From NCBI GenBank assembly GCA_039621445.1, contig CP154955.1:1876558-1940557 (forward strand): a stretch of DNA of 64,000 bases. Direction: 5' to 3'. The position numbers and the translations under genes were made by a program. Origin of the DNA: Euglena gracilis. Lineage: Eukaryota > Euglenida > Euglenophyceae > Euglenales. Positions 49,001 to 60,559 of the stretch are shown here, piece after piece (the stretch's first letter is position 1; each line of letters starts with the position of its first letter). Under the pieces are notes generated by a model. It was not told where the DNA came from. It saw nothing but the letters and a program-made list of their open reading frames with translations, and made no database searches.

Positions 49001-51099
49001 GGGGCGCTGGCGGGTCGAAAACGCTCATTTTCGGCTCAAAACAGTTTTTCCGGGTCCGGGAGGCCAAAAAACATTGTTTTCGGGCAAAAAAATTTTTTCA
49101 TTTTTTTTTTCGACTTTTTTTCGACTACCCGGTTTTGACCCAAAGTCAATGGGTTGGCCCAAAACGGGGCGCCTGGCGGGTCGAAAAACGCTCATTTTTG
49201 GAAAACCGGGTCCGGGAGGTCAAAAATCATGGTTTTGGGGCAAAAAATTTTTCGATTTTTCGACTTTTGACCCAAAATAAGTCCACCCCCCAGGGGCGGG
49301 CCCGATCCCGGGGGGGGGCAGGGGGGTCCGGGTCGAAAATTTTTTTCTCAAAAACACTTTTTTTTCATTTTTGTGAGTGTGTTTGAGCGAAAGTTTTTCC
49401 GCGGTCCCGACACCCTCACCCGACCCCCCCGCCCGCCGCCCTCTGGGCGCCTGGGGTCCCCGAACACCCAAAACTGGGCAAAAATCGCACAACCAGACCC
49501 CGGGAACCCCAAAAAACGGTCAAAACCCCCACCTAAACCTAATGATTGACCCCCTGGTTTGGGTCCCAACTCCTCGTCTAGCCCGAGATACGGCCAATTT
49601 ACGGTTTCGGGCCCAAACAGGCCAAATGGCCAAAAACTGGCCCAAAACGCCCAAAACGGCCATATCTCGGGCTAGGCGAGGAGTTCTCCCAAACCGCGCA
49701 TACCGATCGATAGGGCGTTCCAAGGTCGTCAAATGAGGTCCTCTTTACTTTTCCTCAACTTCACAGCGTTTTCGAGATATTTTGAATTTTTCGATTTTTT
49801 GACCCCAGCCCATCAGCCCTCAAACCCCCGCTGGGGTCCCCGAATACCCAAAACTGGCCCAAAATCGCACAACCAGACCCCGGGAACCCCAAAAAACGGT
49901 CAAAACACCCCCCTAAACCTAATGATTGACCCCCTGGTTTGGGTTCCAACTCGTCGTCTAGCCCGAGATACGGGCAAATTACGGTTTCGGGCCCCGAACG
50001 GGCCCGAAATGGCCAAAACTGGCCAAACTGGCCCAAAACCCCAAAACGGCCGTATCTCGGGCTAGGCGAGGAGTTGGCCCAAACCGCGCATACCGATCGA
50101 TCGGGCGTCCCAAAGTTGTGGAAGGACGTCCTCTTTACTTTTTCGCAACTCCGCGGCGTTTTCGAGATATTTTGAATTTTTCGATTTTTTGACCCCAAAA
50201 TGGCCATGCAATTTCCCCGGAAAAAAAAACGGTAGACAACTTTTTTGCTCGGGCCATATCTCCGGACTGGCGGGGAGTTATGGGTAACCGAAGGGCTCTG
50301 GAGAAACTAGGGAACCTCTCCTAACCTATAGGCTATTCACTTTGGGGGCCCGGAAATCCAATCACATCGATAATCCTCGGGTGCCCCGACCTACCCAGGG
50401 GGGGCGGGGGGGGGGGGGGGGGGGGGCGGGGGGGGCGGGGGGGGGGGGGGGGCGGGGGGGTCGACCCCCCGTCGCCGGGGTGGTAAGCTTCGCTCTTACT
50501 CTAAAGAGATAAGAGCTCAGCGACCAGGGTGTGACGTAGAGCTGAGCTCTTTGGGACACCACTCCGGCCCAGCCCGGCGCCCGGCGCGGCCCGGCGGGTC
50601 GAAAAACGCTCGTTTTCGGCTCAAAAACAGGTTTTCCGGGTCCGGGAGGCCAAAAAACATTGTTTCGGGCAAAAAATTTTTTCGATTTTTTTCGACTTTT
50701 TCGACCCGGTTTTGACCCAAAGTCAATGGGTCGGCGGCCCAAAATGGGGCGCTGGTGGGTCGAAAAACGCTCGTTTTAGGCTCAAAAACAGTTTTTCCGG
50801 GTCCGGGAGGCCAAAAAACATTGTTTCGGGCAAAAAAAATTTTTTCAATTTTTTTCGACTTTTTTGACCCGGTTTTGACCCAAAGTCAATGGGTTGGTGG
50901 CCCAAAACGGGGCACTGGCGGGTCGAAAAACGTTCATTTTTGACTTTTTTCGGGTCCGGGAGGTCAAAAATCATGGTTTTGGGCAAAAAATTTTTTTCGA
51001 TTTTTTTCGACTTTTTGACCCAAAAATGGCTAAGTCCACCGGCCAGGGGGGGCGGGCCCGAGCCAGGGGGGGCAGGGGGGGGGGTCCGGGTCGGAAAAC

Positions 51100-51170
51100 T
51101 TTTTTTCGCCCAAAAACACTTTTTTTGATGTTCTAAAGTGAAAAAAAGTGTTTTTGAGCGAAAAAAATTT
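51100..51170. repeat. CTCAAAAACACTTTTTT / AAAAAGTGTTTTTGAG hairpin module
   Basis: A perfect or near-perfect inverted repeat with the centre GATGTTCTAAAGTG. Other copies are at about 43690-43755, 45415-45475, 47645-47705, 49345-49395 (decayed) and 52312-52372. It marks the middle of each complex satellite unit. Confidence 0.8.
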
Positions 51171-53099
51171 TTTCAAAATTTTGGGTCCCGGCCTGCCACC
51201 CGACCCCCCCCTCGCCCAGCCGCCCTGACGGCGCACGGTGGGGTCCCCGAACACCCAAAAATGACCCAAAATCGCACAAAACCAGCCCAGCGGGAACCCC
51301 AAAACCCCAAAACGAAAACCCCCCCCTAAACCTAATGATTGACCCCCTGGTTGGGGTCCCAACTCCTCGTCTAGCCTGAGATACGGCCAATTTACTGTTT
51401 CGGGCCCCAACAGGCCCGAAATGGCCAAAATTGGCCAAACTGGCCCAAAAACCCCAAACGGGCTATCTCGGGCTAGGCGAGGAGTTGGCCCAAACCGCGC
51501 ATACCGATCGATCGGGCGTCCCAAAGTTGTGGAAGGATGTCCTCTTTATTTTTTCTCAACTCCGCGGGGTTTTCGAGATATTTTGAATTTTTTTTCGATT
51601 TTTTGACCCCAAAATGACCCTGCAATGACCCCCCGGGGGTAGACCTTTTTTGCCGAAACAAAACTGGCCCAAAACGGCCAACCTGTAGGCTATTCACCCG
51701 GGAACCCCAAAAAACGATAAAACACTCTCGGGGCCCTAAACCTAATGATGACCCCCCGTGGTTGGGTTTCCAACTCGCTCTAGCCCGAGATACGGGGACA
51801 CCATCGGGTTGGGGCCCGGCCGGGCCCGGCTGGCCAACACCTTTTTCGGTCCAAAAACGGGTCCCAAGAGGCCAAAAAACATTGTTTCGGGCAAAAAATT
51901 TTTTCGATTTTTTTCGATTTTTTCGACCCGGTTTTGACCCAAAGTCAATGGGTCGGTGGCCCAAAATTGGGTGCTGGTGGGTCGAAAAACGCTCGTTTTT
52001 GGCTCAAAAAACAGGTTTTCCGGGTCAGGGAGGCCAAAAAAACATGTTTCGGCAAAAAAATTTTTTCGATTTTTTTCAACTTTTTTGACCCGGTTTTGAC
52101 CCAAAGTCAATGGGTTGGTTGCCCAAAACCGAGCACTGGCGGGTCTAAAAACGTTAATTTTTCCGGGAGGTCAAAAATCATGGTTTTGGGCAAAAAATTT
52201 TTTTCGATTTTTTTCGACTTTTTGACCCAAAAATGGCTAAGTCCACCGGCCAGGGGGGGCGGGCCCCAGCCAGGGGGGGCAGGGGGGGGGGTCCGGGTCG
52301 GAAATTTTTTTTCGCTCAAAAACACTTTTTTTGATGTTCTGAAGTGAAAAAAAGTGTTTTTGAGCGAAAAAAAATTTTTCAAAATTTTGGGTCCCGACCT
52401 GCCACCCGACCCCCCCTCGCCCTGCCACCCTCGAACCCCTGCAGGGGTCCCCGAATACCCAAAACTGGCCCAAAATCGCGCAACCAGACCCCAAGAACCC
52501 CAAAAAACGATCAAAACCCCCCCCTAAACCTAATGATTGACCCCCTGGTTTGGGTTCCAACTCCTCGTCTAGCCCGAGATACGGGCAATTTACGGTTTCG
52601 GGCCCCGAACGGGCCCGAAATGGCCAAAACTGGCAAAACTGGCCCAAAACCCCAAAACGGCCGTATCTCGGGCTAGGCGAGGAGTTGGCCCAAACCGCGC
52701 ATACCGATCGATCGGGCGTCCCAAAGTTGTGGAAGGATGTCCTCTTTAATTTTTCTCAACTCCGCGGGGTTTTCGAGATATTTCGATTTTTTCGATTTTT
52801 TGACCCCAAAATGACCCTGCAATTTCCCCGGGAAAAAAAACGGTAGACAACTTTTTTGCTCGGGCCATATCTCCGGACTGGCGGGGAGTTACGGGTAACC
52901 GAAGGGCTCTGGAGAAACTAGGGACCCTCTCCTAACCTGTAGGCTATTCACTTTGGGGGCCCGGAAATCCAATCACATCGATAATCCTCGGGGGCCATTG
53001 CCTACCCAGGGGGGGGGGGGGGGCGGGGGGGGGGGGGGGGGGGCGGGGGGCGGTGGGGGGTCGGACCCCCCCGTCGCCTCGGTGGTAAGCTTCGCTCTC

Positions 53100-54360
53100 A
53101 CTCTAAAATGGGCCTAAATGGTGACCATGTATGGGCTTGACTATAGGTGCCTGACACCACTCCCCCACCCGCGTCGCGTCACCGGCACCACCACCAAAAC
53201 GTCTTTTTCCTCAAAAAAATCATTCATCATCATCATCATCATCATCATCAAAAAACATTCATCATCAATGGTCCGCCCAAAATGTCAGGGTGATGTCGAA
53301 ACATCTCTTTTGTGTGGTTGCTTGCCCTCACATGTGTTGTCCTCCCTCGACCTCTGCCCCAGTGTTTTCTCAAAAACAGTTTTCGGGTCCCAGCGCGGCC
53401 AAAAAACGACGCATCTCACGATTTTTTCACTGTTTTGTTCGCCGGGAGGCAAATCAAGGTTGGTGGGCGAATTTCGACTTTTCCACGAGGAGCATCCCCC
53501 TGGTGGTCCTCCGGGGCGGGGGTCGATTTTTTCGACCCCGGCTAAAACCGGCCAGGGGGGGTCCCAGGGGGGCAGGGTCCCCCAGGGTTCTGAAGTGAAA
53601 AAAAAATTTGAGTTTTTTTCAAAACTGGCCCGACCCCCACCCCCTGACCCCAGAACCCTGACCCCGTCAAAAACTGGCCCAATCGCCCCCAACCCCCCCT
53701 CCCTCGCCCTGCCCCAAAAAAAAAGAAAAAAACCTAAATGATTGGTTGGGTTGGCTCGTCTAGACAACGTTTCGGGCCCCGCCCCAAAAAACGGTGTCAA
53801 AAAAAAAAGTTGGCCCAAACCAACTATGGGAGGTGGTTGGCCCAAACTCGCGCGAGATTCACGGGGTGAAGATTTGATGAACAATTTCAACTCCGGAAAA
53901 AAAACGGCGAGATATTCGATTTTTTGATTTTTTGATACAAAGGGCGGCAAGTTCGGAGAAAAAAAACGTAGAAAACTCTAGGGTTTTACTGTAGATCATT
54001 CGATGGGGGCCCGGAATCCTGCAATCCGGGAACCTACTAGAAATTGGGCTCGGGGCGGGAAAGGGGCGGCTGGGGGGGGGGGCGGGGGGAGGGGGGGAGA
54101 TATCGGGGGGCCTCCCCCCCCCCCGTCGCCGGGGTGGTAAGGCTTACTCTTACTCTAAAATGGGCCTAAATGGGGAAATGTTATGGTTCCCCCACCACCA
54201 CCATCGTCGTCGTCGTCATCACCACCACACCACCACACCACCACCTCATCAGCTCATCATCATCATCATCATCATCATCATCAGCATGTCATGTCACATC
54301 ATCATCATTGCCCATCACCAGTTGGTCTCAAATGTCATGGTGATGTCGTAAACTTCTTTT
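53100..54360. repeat. Decayed satellite units ending in ATC/CAT repeats
   Basis: Two diverged units each start with GGTGGTAAG..CTCTAAAATGGGCCTAAATG (53081 and 54133). Each runs into a (CAT)n tract (about 53222-53270 and 54190-54310), followed by TGTCA(G/T)GGTGATGTCG and TTTTGTGTGGTTGCTTGCCC. They form the right border of the satellite domain. Confidence 0.75.
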
Positions 54361-56780
54361 GTGTGGTTGCTTGCCCTCCACTCCTCCCCGACCTCTCCCC
54401 CATTTCTTCCCCAACAACACATGAAGTCTTTTCGTTCCCCCCTTTCCCCCCCCCACGCCCCCCCCGCTTTTTCCCCCGCTTTTTCGCCCCCCTTCGTCTT
54501 CTGTGTTCCCCCCTGGTTTCGTCCTCCTCCTTTCCCCCCCGGTCCGGGGCCATCGTATGCTGCCCTGCCGCCCTGCCCCCCCCCAGCTCGCGCTCTCTCA
54601 TCTACAGCCTTTGCATGGCTCCCTCCTCTCAGCTTGCTACCCTTCCTCCCACACCCAGACACGCCTTTCTTTCAGTCCTTTCACGCCGTGTTTCAGTCCG
54701 TTTTCTCGGTCTTTGTCCTGCATTTCTCCCCCCACCCTTTTTTTAAGCTTCGTCACCCGGGAGGCGGTGGGTGGTTTGGTCTCGGCCGAGCTCCCTCCCC
54801 CAGGGGGGGGGGTACTCACCGAGGCAGGGCTTTCTTTTATTCCGAAGCGCCGATTTTTTTTAACCCCAAAATTGACCCCCCAAGAGTGGGTCCCCCTGAG
54901 CCCCCCCCCCCCCGGGGATGGTGGGTGGGCCTGGACCCCCATTCTCCCCCGGGTCCACAAAAAACTTCTGCTCCCGTCTGTTCCCATGCCCACTGGTTTG
55001 GGGGGCCCCGCTGCGACCCACCTCGCCGGGCCCCGGCCCCCCGCTGCCGCCATATGGCGTATTGCGTTGCGATACCGCGGCACCGCGGCCCCGGCTTCCT
55101 GTGGACATGGGCTCGCGTGCGATTGATTAGAGCGCTGCCCCAAAAGTGAATTCCCGCTGTTGTGCTTCGATCGCGAATGGCAGGCTCCCACAATACTGGG
55201 TTGGGGTCATTTTCGGGCTCCATCCTAATCTACAACCAGGCTTCTGGGAAGGTCGCACTCCCCCAGGGTTGGTAAAGGAAGCCTGTCCACTGCTCAGGTG
55301 GCTTATGAAGCTTGAGTCCTATAAATATTTCAAAGGGTTTCCCTGCTGTGCACACAGAACAGCAATTTTGATCTCAAAAGGGTTAGATTCTTCATTTCTC
55401 CTTCGCAAGTCAGTTGGGTTTTTTTTCCTGGGGTTGGTAATTTTTTATGGGGCTGGATTTGTGTGGCTTTTTTTGTCAGGGCTTCCATCGGGGATAACAT
55501 CAAAATCTGACATTTCACCGTAACCCCCCCCCCCGGTTATGTGAAGCTGTCGATTCTTGGGGTTCTTTTGGAAATGAAAAAATACAAAAAACACGTCAGA
55601 AGTTTATTTTGACCATTTTTTTTTAGAATTCCAAAAGGCTTCATTACAACTTAAAAAGAAACTACCAATTCCCCCAAAATGTTTGAATTTTCCCATATTT
55701 TTTTCAAAATCAAAATTTCCCACATTTTCCCCCCGTAATAACATAATATTATATTATATATAAATTACAGGTAATTTTCATCTCCTGTAATTTTGTCTGC
55801 ACTGTAGGTGGAATGGAACCTCCCCACGGTTCAATATCAGAACCCTCTTCTTGGCGCAGGCACTGATCCCTACCATCCCCAGCTTTCCAAGGGCAAACTT
55901 TATACCACGTCCCATCTCTGAGTCAAAAGTTGCATTTGCATTATTCTGGGCCGGGAATTCAGTCACTCTCACAACCACTGCTTTTGGTGCAGGGGTGACC
56001 CCCCCCTCCCGAGCTGTCGTGGGTTCCAACCGGCAAAAAGATTGAAAACTGTGAAATGAAGTGACGTTCAACATACATTGGCTCGCACAGAAGAAAACAA
56101 ATTGAAGTTCTGAAACTCGAATCCTGGTGGCACGTTGCGTTTTGAGAGATCCTGCAGAAACACTCCCAGTGGTGACTCCATAATTTTCACAGGGGAGCAG
56201 AACATTTAAAAAAAATCAGAGGAGTTTTGTTTCCATATGTTGCACAAGGGCCAATGTGGTAGCCAAATGGAAACAACAAACCCACAAGTTGTGACACTCG
56301 GGGAAATGAGTCCTGTTTTGCCGCTCATTCCTTGTGGAGATCGTCCAAATATTCCTGACATTTTCAGGACTTGTTTCTTCAGCACAATTCTATTCAGTGC
56401 AACTCTGGGCTCTGTGAATGGTTTTTTGGGGGGCAAAAGGAGAGGTTATCATTTTCTCCCCAAAACGTTTCTTTCCAGAGAGGCAGTCAAACAAATCAAG
56501 GATTGGAAAGATGCATTCCATTGCCTGGTGGTGTGGACAGTGGCCGTTGGGAATTTCCCCCCCAGGTTCTTGACCGCCGGCATGGCTTCCATGAACTCGG
56601 GGAGACCTGTCCCGTGATAATGAAGGGCCGGCATGGCGGGTCCCCCGGACGATGATGCATCCCACACAGGTGTGTTCTGCCGTGAGATTGGCCCGGGGGC
56701 AACCACAGGCCGTGCGACAACAAACCGTCCTGAAACACGCAGTTTTTCTGTTGATGAAATGAAATGAAATGAGGTCCCGC
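54361..56780. other. Gene-poor region, weak coding candidates only
   Basis: C-rich DNA (54370-54740) gives way to mixed sequence. On the minus strand 55800-56070 reads as a protein-like segment (FDSEMGRGIKFALGKLGMVG). On the plus strand 56237-56617 is open and reads plausibly (LSREAVKQIKDWKDAFHC). Neither has a recognised domain or clear splice sites, so no gene is called. Confidence 0.35.
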
Positions 56781-56801
56781 CCCCCCCCCCCCCCGCACAG
56801 G

Positions 56802-56960
56802 TGAACCGCTCGGGTGGCGTGCCAGCCGCCGCGCCTGGGCGGTGGCTCTCCTGGCGATGACCGTGGCGTTGGCGGCGTGCCTGGCCGGCTGGCGGCCGGT
56901 GCACCGCCGCCTCTCCATCGGCCCCTCACCAGCCTCCCCCTGGCCCATCCAGGGCCACTG
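56802..56960 (+). CDS. Candidate exon with one transmembrane segment, unknown product
   Basis: A C15-type pyrimidine tract and GCACAG form a strong acceptor just before 56802. In the third frame nearly every codon ends in G or C, as in the protease exons. The encoded protein has arginines, then the hydrophobic run AWAVALLAMTVALAACLAGW, then a Pro/Ser-rich tail, which suggests a single-pass membrane protein or signal anchor. A possible donor (GTTCGT) lies at about 56962. No partner exon was found. It could belong to a gene ending near 57600 or to an N-terminal part of the following gene. Confidence 0.4.
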
Positions 56961-57419
56961 GGTTCGTCTGCCCCCCCCCCCAAAGGAATTCGACCGCAGG
57001 TAAAGTTTAAGCACCTCCAAAATTGAGCATCCCCCAAATTTTGGCAACCTTTGGGGCTGCGCAGACAGACAGACACCCGAATTTAAGCAACCCCCAAATT
57101 TACTCCCCCTGGAGATTATGACAAAGTCCAAATGAACGAAAGTCTCCAATTAAAACCGTTACGTTTACAATTGTTGATCATTCTTTTGGTTCGATTGCAA
57201 GTTTTCCTGAAAACAGGGCACCTCCTTCTTTTTTTTTTTGTTTTTGGAAAAGAGGCAATTTTTTGTTGACCTTTGGTCCAAATTTAAGCAACCTTTCGGT
57301 TTCCCCTTTGAGCAACCCCCCACCTCAAGCAACCCCTTGAAACCAAATCTGGGGGATTCAACCCACAGGCCAAGTTTTTTGCACTAAGTTTGATGGCACG
57401 GCCTAATAAAGGTGAAACA

Positions 57420-57660
57420 GTTTGGGCCACCGTGTTCGGCTGACGTATTTATCCAACTGGCGCACGCCATGGGCGAGATGGAATGGACTTTACGTGGAAC
57501 TCGCACAAAGCGTCAGCAATGTCTGGAGCCGGAGACAGTTGGCCGAACCGCCCTGTCCGTGTCCTAGCAGTGCGATGGGCCCACCGCCACAGCGTGAGAC
57601 CTCTGCCCGCTCTTGAACCTGCGAGCCGCGTGCCTGCTTTGAGGTGTGGGGCACCGCTTC
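57420..57660 (+). other. GC-rich segment, possible exon
   Basis: Open frames exist in two plus-strand phases and one minus-strand phase, none with a recognised domain. Base composition resembles the exons rather than the surrounding T-rich DNA. The frame cannot be chosen. Confidence 0.2.
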
Positions 57661-57959
57661 CTTTCTCGTGCTGTCTCCTCTCCTGGCTTCTTTTTTTTTG
57701 GAGCCCGCCACCAGGGATCTCCTTGCCGTATCTTCTTGCCATATTCAGCGATTTCAAGCTGTTTTTCGTTCATTGACGGAAGGGATAACATGGCGAGGGA
57801 CGGTATCAGGAGGGTGTCGCAGCTTAGGGTCAGGGTTCACAGCCTTCTTGTATTTCTGTGTTTGGCGCCGAAGGCGCCGAAGGACCTTATACAGTGTTGT
57901 GATGGGTAGGACGTCTTGGCCGACCCCCCCCCCCTCCCAACCACCAGACCTACTCGTTC

Positions 57960-58170
57960 AGCTCCTGGGGGGGGGGGCGGTGGACTGCAGCTAGTCCAAA
58001 CATGGCCAGTTGAAATACTAGTGGACCCTCCGCCTTGGCTGTGTAATTTTTCCAGTGATGCCGGAGTGTTTTTGACCTCCCAAACCTCCAAAAGTGCTGG
58101 GGGATCCAGCTGGTGACTGTTTTCTAGTGGCCAGTAAAATGGCCAGCTGGTGGTGAAGCAAAAGCTGGCA
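57960..58170. repeat. Dispersed CTGCAGCTAGTCCAAACATGG repeat
   Basis: The phrase CTGCAGCTAGTCCAAACATG, followed by GGCCAGT..GAAATACTAGTGGAC, is followed about 90 bp later by TTTCTAGTGGCCAGTAAAAT. Related copies lie at about 18518-18860, 28258-28810 and 61190-61370. Each sits beside G/C homopolymers. The function is unknown. Confidence 0.65.
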
Positions 58171-58603
58171 AACAATGGCACGGCCAAGATGATCACCAGC
58201 CCCCAAATCGACGTGAAATGCTTTTCGGGGGAGGAACGACAACAGCAGTGGCAGCAGTAGCAACAACAACAACGTAATCAAAATGATAATTGGTTAAACA
58301 ATAAATGCAATCTTTTTCACAGAAAAGGTATTAGATGGCTGTTTTTTTTTTGGAAAGAAGAAGCAGCATTTGCTCTATCGCGATGGTATTGTTCACAATG
58401 GGTTGCTTTAAATAACAGTGAGGAGTGACTGGGGACAGCTTCTGTTCCTTTTAACATTCTGTTGTACTGTTTAAAAAAGCAAGCATCCCCCCTGATTGCA
58501 GAGTGGGTGCAGTGTGGGGGGGAAATTGGTGTCCGGATGCCCCTCTCCCCCCTCCCTTTCAGTAAGTGGTACCGGTAGCCGAATATCTGGGAGGAGGTCA
58601 CAG

Positions 58604-59995
58604 AAGCACGGTTTGCCGCTGTGCCATCAGGAGCACCCAAACGTCGGCGGCGGCCCTGGAGGGACAAGGCACCCGCCTGGTGGCCATCTCGTCGCACCAC
58701 ATCTACAACAAGAACAAGAAGCGGTTCATCCTCCGCATGGCCAACAAGTGCGGACTCTCCCCTTTCACTGGTCAGGTTGAGGGTGGGACCAGCAGCTGGC
58801 AGGACCCGCCCTCCTGGACCAGCTGGCTGGACCCCTCTTGGGAGGTCCTCAAAAAATGGTCGTCATTTGTCCCCTACTGTTGATGCAGCGTTGCAAGGTA
58901 ACCTCAACTCTATTGCAAAAGTGCTGACAACACACTGGGGCAAAGTCCTATCCAAGGTGCCCTGATCCTTTGCCTTTTTGAAGCTAATGCTTCTTTGTTT
59001 GGTGTCGCGTTGTGGTCCCGGATATACGCCATATTGCAGCCTCTGCAATACTCATCAAAGGAGGTCTCCACTCATTTTCCTCGATTCCCACACCCTCCTC
59101 CTGAGTTATGGGTCCATCGGAAGTCCTCCGCATTCGACAAGCTACGGTCACTGTAAAATTTCTGTCAACACCCTGCCAAAAATAAGACCCCAGGTCTATT
59201 TTTTCAGTCTTTTGCTCAAAATCCAAATGGGGTGGTTTAATTTTTGGAAATTTTGCTGAAAAATTCGACTGAAAAAAAACCTCCCCGCGGGAGGTCCAAA
59301 GATAGGTGCAAAACAGGGTTTAGGCAATGAGAAAAAAGTCTCAAAATGCCAATTTTGACGGATGCATTTCGGTCCGTATAAAATTGAAGCCCATCATAGG
59401 ACACACTCGTGGATGCGAAGGCAAGTTATAAACAAAGCATTTTGTTTTTGCGCATGGTATTTAATGTTTGGTATTTTATATGTTTGGTATGTTCTAATGA
59501 TGGTGATGGTTTACTGACCGTATTTGTACGTTGTACGCTGTCGAATTCCATCTAGAAAGCTGTCCTCTGCGTCAATGATTACATCTTTTTTAGGCATCCC
59601 ACTTCTTTCTGTATTTTTGAGTTGTTTACGTTCCCCCCTCCACGTCATGTATCCCCCTGCCCCTCCTGCAGGTACAAACTGACCGGCTTATACAAGTTTG
59701 GCAAACCTGGCCGCATCCTACCCATGGCCGTGCTTACTTCCAGCGCTCCATTGTCAAACTGCCAGGAGGTTTGCCATGAGGGTTGGGCTGGGGGACCAGC
59801 ACAGCCAGGACGCCAATTGAGGGGGCCCCCGAGGACGTGAAGGAGTACGTGAAGCAGATCAAGTCGCTGACGTGGCAGCGCCTCTCCGATGGGGCCAGCG
59901 CCAGCTTCAGCCTCCCGCGACCCTTGCCCATTGGCTCACCTTTTCAGCTTGTGTGCATGTTTGTTTGCATTTCTGATTTCGACCCCTTGACTTGA
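58604..59995 (+). CDS. RWDD2-like protein, C-terminal DUF1115 half
   Basis: Three exons can be joined: 58604-58747, 59672-59729 and 59822-about 59950 (or to the stop at 59993). The first reads TRLVAISSHHIYNKNKKRFI and ends in codon AA|G. Splicing 58747 to 59672 gives RMANKYKLTGLYKFGKPGRI in frame. The third reads EDVKEYVKQIKSLTWQRLS. In RWDD2 family proteins the C-terminal DUF1115 domain has the same order: SHHIY, basic helix, TGF...GKPG, acidic helix, then NW. The expected length between SHHIY and GKPG is kept exactly, which confirms the splice. The 92-nt second intron is inferred; a 53-nt alternative (59769-59821) is also in frame. The N-terminal RWD domain and the C-terminal end were not found. 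The cellular role of RWDD2 proteins is poorly known, and RWD domains mediate protein contacts. Confidence 0.8.
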
Positions 59996-60243
59996 GCCCT
60001 GGCTGGCCCAGGAGGCTCCCGACTTAAGAGGTCAGTTCGGGCTTTTGCAGCCAGGTTTTCAACAGTGCTTCCATTTTAATGCTTGCATTGGAGGGCTTCG
60101 ACCTTGAGAAATCAAATTGGTACTTTTCCCCGGAAGCCTCTTGCCTCTGTCCCAGGAAGGGAAGCCAACCCACCCACCACAGATCCGGAGGGTGTTGGGG
60201 CATGTTAGCAGCAACAAGAACAACATTAACAACAGCAATAACA

Positions 60244-60360
60244 AATGATGATGATGACGACGACGATGACGAGGAGGAGGAGGAGGAGGAGGAGGAGGAG
60301 GAGGAGGAGGAGGAGGAGGAGGAGGAGGAGGAGGAGGTGGTGGTGGTGGTGGTGGAGGAG
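60244..60360 (+). repeat. GAT/GAC then (GAG)n trinucleotide run
   Basis: Eight GAT/GAC codons, about 23 GAG units and six GTG units occur in an open frame (60079-60549) encoding Asp8-Glu23-Val6. It may be coding, because RWDD2 proteins carry an acidic stretch after the DUF1115 core, or it may be a simple microsatellite. A possible acceptor (TTTCTTCAG) at about 60477 precedes a short frame ending at 60549. Confidence 0.75.
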
Positions 60361-60559
60361 GATCGTCATTGTTGTCGTCATCATCGTCATCACCATCATC
60401 CCCATTACCTTGATGACGATGACGATAAAAACTGTGTGGACTGTGGGGGTCGAAAAACTCGCATTCAATTTCTTCAGGTGTTTAAATTAGTAGAAACAAC
60501 TGTGTTGGGAATCAGCAAGAAGTTGCTCCTGAACTTCAAGATAGCGTGAGAAAAAAATT

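Larger units (their letters stand above)
38156..53100. repeat. Complex satellite array with about 1.7-kb higher-order unit
   Basis: Three modules recur. Module (a) is a monomer of about 175 bp beginning AAAAACGCTCATTTTCGG and containing CGGGTCCGGGAGGCC and CAATGGGTTGGCGGCCC, usually in runs of two or three. Module (b) is a GTCCACCGGCCAGGGG block with a CTCAAAAACACTTTTTT hairpin. Module (c) is a long segment with TATCTCGGGC..GGCGAGGAGTTGG, CGCATACCGATCGAT, TTTTCGAGATATTTTG and CCTAACCTATAGGCTATT. A G/C homopolymer block and a conserved junction motif close each unit. Junction motifs at 43079 and 44800, and at 48771 and 50480, give a unit of about 1.7 kb. Other units are truncated or merged. 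No gene is supported inside, and the numerous ORFs lack any consistent frame between copies. Confidence 0.9.

Noticed and set aside
41190-52846. Many 80-260 codon frames such as NGALAGRKTLIFG.. repeated along the array
   Set aside because: The same DNA monomers are read in different frames in different units and interrupted at random places, so there is no conserved protein.
54361-55149. 262-codon plus-strand frame
   Set aside because: It begins in C-rich low-complexity DNA, competes with open frames in all phases, and shows no domain or splice signals.
60079-60549. 156-codon acidic protein as a stand-alone gene
   Set aside because: Most of it is a trinucleotide microsatellite. At best it is a late exon of the RWDD2-like gene, which I could not prove.
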